In this document: positions 34,716 to 58,836 of the stretch, piece by piece
Position numbering within the stretch: the first letter of the stretch is position 1
Layout of the letters: every line of letters starts with the position of its first letter
NCBI GenBank assembly: GCA_049997955.1
Contig: JAEBDY010000007.1
Location: forward strand, 310,001-374,000
DNA length: 64,000 bases
Direction of reading: 5' to 3'
Source of the DNA: Umezawaea sp049997955
GTDB lineage: Bacteria > Actinomycetota > Actinomycetes > Mycobacteriales > Pseudonocardiaceae
Translations under genes and position numbers: made by a program
Notes under the pieces: model-generated
Told to the model about the DNA's origin: nothing
Seen by the model: the letters and a program-made list of their open reading frames with translations, nothing else
The model's database searches: none

Positions 34716-35911
34716 TGAGTTCACGCCGGACAGTCCGCGCGTACCCGTTCGACATGCACGAGATCTCCGTTTCCGAGCAGTACCGAGTCCTGCAGCGCGA
34801 CGAGCCGATGAGCCGGGTGCAGATGCCCTTCGGCGAACCGGCTTGGCTGGCCACGAAGTACGCCGACGTCAAGGTGGTGACGACCGACCAGCGGTTCAGC
34901 CGGGAACTCGCGCAGGGCCTCGACCAGCCGCGGATGCGCCGTCAGCAGATGGGCGACGGCATCATGGGGATGGACCCGCCGGACCACTCCCGGCTGCGCC
35001 GCCTGGTGGGCAAGGCCTTCACCGCCCGTCGCCTGGAGCAGATGCGCGAGGGCGTGCGGGACCTGGTGAACCGCCTGCTCGACGACATGGTGGCGCGGGG
35101 TGACAGCGCGGACCTCGTCGAGGAACTCGCGCGGCCCCTGCCGGTGACCGTGATCTGCGACCTGCTCGGTGTGCCGCGGGAGGACCACAAGATCTTCAGC
35201 GAGTGGACGCAAGCGCTCGTCAGCGACGCCACGGCGAAGAGCGACGTGCTCGACGTCTACGGCGACCAGCTCGACGACTACGTCGCGGGACTGGTGGCCC
35301 AGCGGCGCGAGGAGCCGACCGACGACCTGCTCGGCGCGCTCGTCTACGCCCGCGACGCCGGGGACAAGCTGACCGAGAACGAGCTGATCTCGATCGCCGG
35401 CGCCGGACTGCTCACCGGCGGGGTGGAGACGGTGTCCACGGCGCTGCCCAGCTTCGTCTTCACGTTGCTCACGCACCCCGAACTGCTGGCGCGGCTGCGG
35501 GCCGATCCGGACCTGATGCCGACGGCGATCGAGGAACTCCTGCGGTACGTGCCGATCAACACCGCGGCGATGTTCGCGCGCTACGCGACCGAGGACGTCC
35601 GCTTCGGCGACGTCGTGGTGCGCGCGGGCGACCCGGTGCTGCCCGCGCTGCACGCGGCAAACCGCGACCCGGAGGTGTTCGCCGACCCGGAGCGCGTCGA
35701 CCTGGCGCGCAGCCCCAACCCGCACCTGGCGTTCGGGCACGGACCACACCACTGCATCGGTGCGCAGCTGGCCCGGCTGGAACTGCAGGAGGCGCTCAAG
35801 GCGATTCTCGCGCGGTTCCCGGAGATGCGGTTCGCCGACGGGCGCGAGGGCGTGAAGTGGGAGTACGGCGTGATCGTGCGCGGGCCCTCGCTGCTGCGCG
35901 TCACGTGGTGA
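34712..35911 (+). CDS. Cytochrome P450 (actinobacterial CYP107/105-like)
   Basis: 399 residues. I-helix GLLTGGVETVS (acid-alcohol pair Glu-Thr), K-helix EELLRY, and haem-binding loop FGHGPHHCIGAQLARLE with an intact Cys ligand. Soluble class I enzyme needing a ferredoxin and reductase that are not encoded here. Probably oxidises the macrolactam (hydroxylation or epoxidation) after or during assembly. Last gene of the starter operon; GTG 34712 overlaps the mutase stop, and ATG 34715 is an equally good start. Family subtype is not certain. Confidence 0.88.
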   Translation: MMSSRRTVRAYPFDMHEISVSEQYRVLQRDEPMSRVQMPFGEPAWLATKYADVKVVTTDQRFSRELAQGLDQPRMRRQQMGDGIMGMDPPDHSRLRRLVGKAFTARRLEQMREGVRDLVNRLLDDMVARGDSADLVEELARPLPVTVICDLLGVPREDHKIFSEWTQALVSDATAKSDVLDVYGDQLDDYVAGLVAQRREEPTDDLLGALVYARDAGDKLTENELISIAGAGLLTGGVETVSTALPSFVFTLLTHPELLARLRADPDLMPTAIEELLRYVPINTAAMFARYATEDVRFGDVVVRAGDPVLPALHAANRDPEVFADPERVDLARSPNPHLAFGHGPHHCIGAQLARLELQEALKAILARFPEMRFADGREGVKWEYGVIVRGPSLLRVTW

Positions 35912-35921
35912 GAAGTCCATC

Positions 35922-35942
35922 CCCCTAAACGTTTTTGAGGGG
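35922..35942. promoter_or_regulatory. CCCCTAAA...GAGGGG element in the PKS promoter
   Basis: Imperfect inverted repeat: CCCCTAAA, then a central ACGT, then TTTTGAGGGG; about 80-100 nt before the PKS start codon and the only such element before the 21-kb PKS operon. Confidence 0.5.
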
Positions 35943-36021
35943 ATCCGGCCGCGACACGGGCCGACCTACGATCGATCGAAACGACCATGAGTGCTGGCTC
36001 GCTACAGCGGTGGAGTGCGGA

Positions 36022-51881
<15,860 letters not shown>

Positions 51882-51885
<4 letters not shown>

Positions 51886-54800
51886 ACCAGGCGCCGTCCA
51901 CCGACCAGATCGTCGCCGCGCTGCGTCAGTCCATGATGGACAACGAGCGGCTCAAGGCGGACAACCACAAGCTCACCGCGGCGATGAGCGAGCCGATCGC
52001 GATCATCGGCATGGGCTGCCGCTATCCCGGTGGCGTCAGCAGTCCCGAGCAGTTGTGGGAGCTGGTGGCGGGCGGGGTGGACGCGATCGGGGAGTTTCCC
52101 GAGGACCGCGGCTGGGACACCGGGGCGATCTTCGACCCGGCGGGCCGCCCCGGCACGTCCTACTCGAACGAGGGCGGCTTCCTCCGCGGGGCCGCCGACT
52201 TCGAGCCGGAGTTCTTCGGGATCTCGCCGCGCGAGGCGGTCACGCTCGACCCGCAGCAGCGCGTGCTGCTGGAGACGGCGTGGGAGGCCGTGGAACGCGC
52301 CGGGATCGTGCCCTCGACGTTGCGGGGCAGCAAGACCGGCGTGTTCGCAGGGGTGATGTACCACGACTACGGCACCGGCAGCAGCGACGGCAGCCTGATC
52401 TCCGGCCGCGTCTCCTACACCCTCGGGCTCGAAGGCCCGTCGGTGTCGGTCGACACCGCTTGCTCGTCGTCGCTGGTCGCCCTGCACTGGGCGGCCCAGT
52501 CGCTGCGGCGCGGCGAGTGCTCGCTGGCGCTCGCCGGCGGGGTGACCGTGATGGTGACGCCGGACATGTTCGTGTACTTCAGCGAGCAGCACGGACTCTC
52601 CTCCGACGGACGCTGCAAGGCGTTCGGCAGCGGTGCCGACGGTGTCGGCTGTTCCGAGGGCGCCGGGATGGTGCTGCTGGAACGGCTTTCGGACGCCCGG
52701 CGAAACGGGCACCAGGTCCTGGCGGTGCTGCGCGGCAGCGCGGTGAACTCCGACGGCGCCTCCAGCGGCATCACGGTGCCGAACGGTCCCGCGCAGCAGC
52801 GGGTCATCCGCGCGGCGCTCGACGACGCAGGGCTCTCGCTGTCCGATGTGGACGTGGTCGAGGCGCACGGCACCGGCACGAAGCTGGGCGACCCGATCGA
52901 GGCGCAGGCGCTCATCGCCACCTACGGCAAGGTCGCCACGCCGAACCGGCCGCTGCACATCGGCTCGTTCAAGTCGAACGTCGGCCACACCCAGGCCGCG
53001 GCCGGGGTCGGCGGGGTGATCAAGGTGGTGGAGGCGCTGCGCCGCGGTGTCCTGCCCCGGACGCTGCACGCCGAGTCGCCGTCGCCCCACGTCGAATGGC
53101 CGGACACGGTTTCCCTGCTCAGCGAGGAACGGCCGTGGCCCGAGACCGGGAGGCCCCGGCGGGCCGCGGTGTCGTCGTTCGGCATCAGCGGGACCAACGC
53201 GCACGTGATCGTCGAGCAGGGCGACCCGGTCCCGGAGTCCGCGCCGGACTCCGGCCCGGTCACCTGGCTCCTGTCGGCCCACAGCCCGGAGGCGTTGCGC
53301 GCGCAAGCCGCCGGTCTCGCCTCGTTCGTGGTCGACCAGTCCGCTGTGGACATCGGGTTCTCGCTCGCGACGACCAGGACGCTCGCCGAGCACCGCGCGG
53401 GTGTCGTGGCGGCCGACCGCGAAGGCGCGGTGCGGGCGCTCGGCGCCTACGCCGCGGGCCGGACCGCGCCGGGCGTGGTCGACGGTGTTGCGGCGCCCGG
53501 ACGGACGGCGTTCCTGTTCACCGGCCAGGGCTCGCAACGGCCGGGGATGGGACTGGAACTCGCCGCGGCGTTCCCCGCGTTCGCTTCGGCGCTCGACGCG
53601 GTGGCCACCGAACTCGACCAGCACCTGGACGTGCCGCTGCGCTCACTGCTCACCGACGCCCACGAGCTGGACCGGACCGGAAGTACGCAACCGGCGTTGT
53701 TCGCCGTCGAGGTAGCGGTGTTCCGGCTGTTGGAGACCTGGGGCGTGCGGCCCGACCACCTGCTGGGCCACTCGATCGGCGAGCTGGCCGCCGCGCACGT
53801 CGCCGGGGTGCTCTCGCTCCAGGACGCCTGCACGCTGGTGGCCGCGCGGGCACGGCTGATGCAGGCGCTGCCGTCCGGCGGTGCGATGGTCGCCGTGGCG
53901 GCGACCGAAGAAGAGGTCGTGCCGCTGCTGACCGACGGCGTGTCGATCGCGGCCGTCAACGGCCCGGCGTCCGTGGTGCTGTCCGGCACCGAGGACGCGG
54001 TGCTCGCAGTGGCCTCGAAGTTCGAGAAGACGTCCCGGCTGCGGGTTTCACACGCGTTCCACTCGGCGCTGATGGAGCCGATGCTGGCGGAGTTCGCCGC
54101 TGTCGCCGGGAATCTGACCTACTCCCCGCCGACGATCCCGATCGTGTCGACGGTGTCGGCGGACGCGGACCCGGCCACGCCGGAGTACTGGGTGAGGCAG
54201 GTGGCCGAGGCCGTCCGGTTCGCCGACGGGATCCGGACCCTGCTCGACTCGGGGGTCACGACGTTCGTCGAGGTCGGGCCGAGCGCGGTGCTGACCGCGA
54301 TGGGCCAGGGCTGCCTGGGCGCGGAGGACCGGGCGACGTTCATCCCGGTGCTGCGCAAGGACCGGCCCGAGGGTGAGTCGGCGGCCATCGCGGTGGCCTC
54401 GCTGTTCGTCACCGGGTCCACAGTGGACCACCAGGCGTTCCAGGCCGGTGGCAGGCCGGTCGAGTTGCCGACCTATCCGTTCCAGCGCAAGCGCTACTGG
54501 CTGGAGAACCCCACCGGTACCCGCGTCCGCGGGGTCGCCGAGGTGGGGCAGCGCGACCTGGAGCACCCGCTGCTGGGCGCCGCCGTCGTCGCGGCCGACT
54601 CCGGTGGGGTGGTGCTGACCGGGCGGCTTTCGCTGCGGACGCAGCCGTGGCTCGCGGACCACGTCGTCCAAGGCTCGGCGCTGTTCCCCGGTACAGCGTT
54701 CGTCGAGTTGGCGATCCGCGCGGGCGACGAGACTGGCTGCGGGCGGCTCGACGAGCTGACCCTGGCCGCACCGCTGGTCCTGCCCGAGCAGGGTTCCGTG

Positions 54801-57215
54801 CGGCTGCAGGTGGTCGTCGGACCCGAGGACGGGGGACAGCGCTCCCTGGCGATCTACTCGCAGGCCGAGGACGCGTCGGACTGGGTGCGGCACGGCAGCG
54901 GCAGGCTGTCCGCCGCGTCGGACGCGTCGGACGCGGCGGTGGCCGCGTCCGAGTGGCCGCCCGCGGGAGCGGTCGAGATCGCCGTGACCTCCCGCTACGA
55001 CCAGCTCGCCGCACAGGGTTTCGACTACGGGCCGGTGTTCGCCGGGCTGCGCCGCGTGTGGCAGGTGGGCGACCGGATGGCCGCCGAAGTGGCGCTGCCC
55101 GAGCACGCGGACGCCTCGGCGTTCGGCCTGCACCCGGCGCTGCTCGACGCCGCGCTGCACACGATCGGCCTCGCCGGGCCGACCGCGGACGAGCCGGTGC
55201 TGCCGTTCGCGTGGTCGGGGGTGTCGCTGCACGCCGCCGGGGCCTCAAACCTGCGGGTGCTGATCTCCTCGGATGTCGCGAACACCGTTTCGCTGAGCGC
55301 GACGGACACCGCCGGTGTGCCGGTGCTCAGCGTGGAATCGCTTTCGCTGCGGCCGCTCGCGGACGACGCGTTCGGCTCCACGCGGTCGGCGGTGGACGAC
55401 TCGCTCTTCCGCGTCGAATGGCTGCCGTGGAGTGGCGACGCCGTGTCCGGCGTCTCGTCCGCGGTGCTCGGTCCGGCTGCCTTCGGGTTGCCGGGTGCCT
55501 CCTACGCGGACCTCCCGGCGCTGGTTTCCGCGGGCGTGGTCCCGGATGTGGTGTTCGCGCCGTTCACCGCGCCGTCGACGGCGTCGCCGCGAGCTGCGCG
55601 GGAGGCGACCCACCGGTTGCTGGCACTGGCGCAGGCCTGGGTGGCGGAGGAGGCACTGACCTCGTCACGGTTGGTCGTCGTTGCCTCCGGGGCCATCGCG
55701 ACGCGGCCCGAGGAGGGCGTCGACGACCTGACGCACGCCGCGCTGTGGGGCGTGATCCGGACGGCGCAACTGGAGTACCCGGACCGGTTCATGGTCGTCG
55801 ACGTCGCGGGCACCGACAGCGGCGAGCTGCCGCTGGACGCGGTGCTCGGGGCGATGTACGCCGACGAGCCGGGTGTCGCGGTGCGGAACGGCGCGGTGCT
55901 GGTGCACCGGCTGGCGAAGTTCGTGCCCGCTCCGGGTTCGGCAGACCTGGACCGCGCCGGAACCGTGCTGGTCACCGGCGGCACCGGAGTGCTGGGACAG
56001 CTGATCGCGCGGCACCTGGTGACCGACCACGGCGTCCGGCACCTGCTGGTCACGAGCCGTCGCGGCATCGCGGCCCCGGGGGCCGCCGAACTCGTCGAGT
56101 CCCTCACCTCGCTGGGCGCCACCGTCTCGCTGGAGGCCTGCGACCTGGCGGACCGGGACGCGGTGGCCTCGCTGCTGGCCGGAATTCCGGCCGAGCACCC
56201 GCTGACGGCCGTCGTGCACACGGCAGGCGTCGTCGACGACGGCGTGCTGCTCGCGCTGACACCGGAGCGGATGGACGCGGTGCTGCGGCCGAAGGTGGAC
56301 GCGGCGTGGAACCTGCACTCGCTGACGGCCTCACTGAACCTCGCCGCGTTCGTCCTGTACTCGTCCGCGGGAGGCACCCTCGGCGCGGCGGGGCAGGCGA
56401 ACTACTCGGCGGCGAACGTCTTCCTCGACGCGCTGGCGCACCACCGGGCGTCGCTCGGGCAGCACGCGGTGTCGCTGGCGTGGGGCCTGTGGTCCGATGG
56501 CGGGATGTCGGGCGAGCTCGCGGACACCGACCTGATCCGGATGGCGCGTTCCGGAGTTTTCGGCCTGTCCTTCGCCGACGGGCTGGAGTTGTTCGACGCC
56601 ACGTTCGGCACCGGGCAGCCGTCGCTGGTACCGGTGCGGCTGGACATGTCCGGACTGCGGGCCGAGGCGCACGGCGTCCCGGCGATGTTGCGGGGTCTGG
56701 TGCGCGGTGGCACCCGGCGTCGCGCCGAGGCCGTCGACGACTCGTGGTCGCGGATCGTCGCCCTGCCCGCCGCGGAACGCGACCGCGCCCTGCTCGACCT
56801 GGTGTGCGGCGCGGCGGCGGTGGTGCTCGGGCACGAGCGGCGTGACGCGATCGACCCGCGGAAGGGCTTCATCGAGCTCGGCTTCGACTCGCTGACGGCG
56901 ATCGAGCTGCGGAACCGGCTGGAGTCGCTGACCGGGCGGCGGTTGCCTGCGACGCTGATCTTCGATCACCCGTCCGCGGCGGCGTTGGCGGAGTTCCTCG
57001 GTGCCGACCTGGCCGATCCGCCGTCCGCGGTGGACATCCAGCTGACCGGCCTGGAAGCCGAGTTGCGCTCGCTGGACGACGCTTCGCGGTCGGTGGTCGT
57101 CGGCAGGCTGAAGGCCCTGGTGGCCTCGTTCTCCCCGGCCGACCGGGAAGTCGAGGACGCGGGCGCGGACGAGCTGTTCGCCCTGCTGGACGCGGAACTG
57201 GAGCCGCAGGGCTGA
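51882..57215 (+). CDS. Type I polyketide synthase, single malonyl KS-AT-DH-KR-ACP module
   Basis: 1777 residues. N-terminal docking coiled coil (IVAALRQSMMDNERLKADNH), then KS with Cys194 (TACSSS), AT Ser631 with HAFHSA (malonyl), DH His927 (HVVQGSALFP) and Asp1089 (DAALH), KR with VDD (B-type) and ACP Ser1670 (LGFDSLTAIEL). After the ACP comes a C-terminal docking-type tail (LTGLEAELRSLDDASRSVV and LFALLDAELEP) and no thioesterase. So the chain should pass to another PKS protein not encoded in this window. GTG start inside the GTGA overlap with the previous PKS. Predicted to add the fourth conjugated double bond. Confidence 0.93.
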
Positions 57216-57247
57216 GCTTCCCGGCTTCCTCCCCCAGGGCCGGGATG

Positions 57248-57287
57248 GGGACCGCTTCCGCCAATGGCGTCGGGAGCGGTCCCTTTT
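57248..57287 (+). terminator. Intrinsic terminator of the PKS operon
   Basis: GGGACCGCT / AGCGGTCCC stem (9 bp, extended by an inner CCG/CGG) followed directly by TTTT, 33 nt after the PKS stop codon. Confidence 0.88.
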
Positions 57288-57301
57288 CGTTTCGTCCGGT
57301 T

Positions 57302-57325
57302 GCCGCGGGCGGGTGAACCCGCGGC
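57302..57325. terminator. Second hairpin after the PKS operon
   Basis: Perfect 8-bp stem GCCGCGGG / CCCGCGGC with an 8-nt loop. Confidence 0.6.
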
Positions 57326-57331
57326 GGGCAC

Positions 57332-57373
57332 GGTCAACGCACCTGAACCGCGCGCGGTTCAGGTGCGTTGACC
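57332..57373. terminator. Perfect 42-nt palindrome between convergent operons
   Basis: Every base pairs: left arm begins GGTCAACGCACCTGAACC, centre GCGCGC, right arm is the exact complement. Placed between the PKS operon and the convergent PqqD-like/thioesterase operon; most likely a bidirectional terminator, alternatively a protein-binding palindrome. Confidence 0.75.
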
Positions 57374-57503
57374 CACAATGGTTCCAGGGACGAGGGGGCC
57401 GGTGAGGGCTCGCGGATCGCCGCACGGTGGGGCGCTCGACGCGAGCGGGGTGCGGACCACGGCCTGGGCGCGGAATTCCCAAGCCGTTCGACGCCTCCGC
57501 GGA

Positions 57504-57773
57504 TCAGACCTCGGTGAGCAGACCCAGCGAGCACAGCGAGCCCGCCAGCATGAGCATGTCGTAGCGGGTGTCCTCGGGGTCGGTCTCCCACAGCGCGGAC
57601 AGGACAGCGCTGGCGTGGTCGATGTCGCCGTTGTGCTGCTTGAGCGCGATCCACATGGCCGCGGCGGCGGGCTCGCACTCGACCTGGCGGTTCGTGCCGC
57701 GGCAGCTCAACCGGAGATGTCCGTTGGGGAGCATCCGCTGGGTGACACCGGGAACGGTCTGGATGGCCATCAT
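57504..57773 (-). CDS. PqqD-like small protein (RRE-type winged-helix fold)
   Basis: 89 residues from ATG with GGAGG 5 nt upstream. The pattern matches PqqD / RiPP-recognition-element proteins: an N-terminal beta hairpin (LRLSCRG, RQVECEP), then a helix with the AAAMWIAL signature, then GDIDHASAVLSALW and a C-terminal DMLMLAGSLCSLGLL helix. PqqD-type domains bind leader peptides and present them to modifying enzymes. No precursor peptide or radical-SAM partner is seen here, so its job in a polyketide cluster is unknown. It follows the type II thioesterase gene by 37 nt in the same operon. Confidence 0.6.
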   Translation of the reverse strand: MMAIQTVPGVTQRMLPNGHLRLSCRGTNRQVECEPAAAAMWIALKQHNGDIDHASAVLSALWETDPEDTRYDMLMLAGSLCSLGLLTEV

Positions 57774-57810
57774 GACTACCTCCGGGGGCGAGTTGCTTTC
57801 CTTGACGTAC

Positions 57811-58674
57811 TCAGTTTCCCGGACCGGGACCCACCGGACCATGGGGACGGCACCTGAACGCGGACTGGGGTTTACCCACCCCTGACGCGTCCTGATTCGG
57901 GGTTGCGCCGACGCCCCACTCGTGCAGGCGGGCGGCGACGCTGATCAACACGTCGTCGAGCTGGGCGTTCAGGTAGAAGTGGCCACCGGGGAACACCTCC
58001 ACGGCGCAGCCGCCGTTGGTGTGCGAGCGCCAGGCGTCGGCCTCGGCGAGGTCGGTAACGGGGTCGGTGTCGCCCACCAGCACGTGGATCGGGCACTCCA
58101 GTTCACGTCCGGGGCGGTGCTGGTAGGTCTCGACGGCGGTGTAGTCGCCGCGGATCGCGGGCAGCACCATGCGCAGCAGTTCTTCGTCGCCCAGCACGGC
58201 GCTGTCGGTGCCGCTGAGCTCCTTGATGGCGGCGATCAGGCCGTCGTCGTCGCGCTGGTGGACGTACTCGATCCGCTGCACGGACGGCGCCCGGCAGGCG
58301 GAGGCGAACAGGCCAAGCGGTCGCGTGCCCCGCGCTTCGAGCCTGCGGGCGACCTCGTAGCCCAGCGTGGCGCCCATGCTGTGGCCGAACAGCGCCACCG
58401 GCCGGTCGAACCACGGGCCGAGGTCGTTGGCGATCGCGTCGGCCATGGCTTCGACGTCGTCGAAACAGCGTTCGCCGCGCCGGTCCTGGCGGCCGGGGTA
58501 CTGGACGGCGACGACCTCGGCGGCCAGCCCGATGTCCAAGGCGGCGCGCGAGAACGGGAAGTAGGCGGTCGCCGACCCGCCCGCGTGCGGCAGGCACACC
58601 AGCCGCACGGCGGCGTCGCGGGTCGTGTGGAAGTGCCGGATCCACCGTCCCGGTCTTTCGTTCAGGGCAGTCAC
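57811..58674 (-). CDS. Type II (editing) thioesterase
   Basis: 287 residues, alpha/beta hydrolase of the GrsT/RifR type: LVCLPHAGGSATAYFPF, nucleophile elbow GHSMGA, catalytic Asp in VGDTDPV and His in PGGHFYL. Such enzymes clear wrong or stalled acyl groups from PKS carrier proteins. The tail after the last helix (about 30 residues, Pro/Gly-rich) is longer than usual and may be non-functional. GTG start with a weak ribosome site. Divergent from the LAL regulator gene; an ACCCCTAA element lies 38 nt upstream. Confidence 0.88.
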   Translation of the reverse strand: MTALNERPGRWIRHFHTTRDAAVRLVCLPHAGGSATAYFPFSRAALDIGLAAEVVAVQYPGRQDRRGERCFDDVEAMADAIANDLGPWFDRPVALFGHSMGATLGYEVARRLEARGTRPLGLFASACRAPSVQRIEYVHQRDDDGLIAAIKELSGTDSAVLGDEELLRMVLPAIRGDYTAVETYQHRPGRELECPIHVLVGDTDPVTDLAEADAWRSHTNGGCAVEVFPGGHFYLNAQLDDVLISVAARLHEWGVGATPNQDASGVGKPQSAFRCRPHGPVGPGPGN

Positions 58675-58711
58675 AGTTCACGGAGTCTTCGGCGCTTTCC
58701 CTTCTGCGACA

Positions 58712-58780
58712 ACCCCTAATGCAGCGTGGCGAATTCACTTGGACGGGTGACTTTAGGTTGCGGTTGGCCCCGCTTAGGGG
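58712..58780. promoter_or_regulatory. Divergent promoter with two cluster elements
   Basis: ACCCCTAA at 58712-58719 (thioesterase side, 38 nt before its start) and CTTAGGGGC ending at 58781 within GCCCC-GCTTA-GGGGC (regulator side, about 57 nt before its start). Suggests that the regulator controls both itself and the thioesterase operon. Confidence 0.5.
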
Positions 58781-58836
58781 CTTGCTGCGACTGTCGGCAG
58801 CGCAGGAAGACAACCACCTGCTTCGAGGAGCTTGCG

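Noticed and set aside
34712..35911. P450 as a DesVIII-type glycosyltransferase helper
   Set aside because: Helper proteins lack the haem Cys; this one has FGHGPHHCIG, ExxR and an intact I-helix acid-alcohol pair.
57333..57373. Attachment site or IS end at the 42-nt palindrome
   Set aside because: No integrase, transposase or flanking direct repeat was seen; its position between convergent operons fits a terminator.
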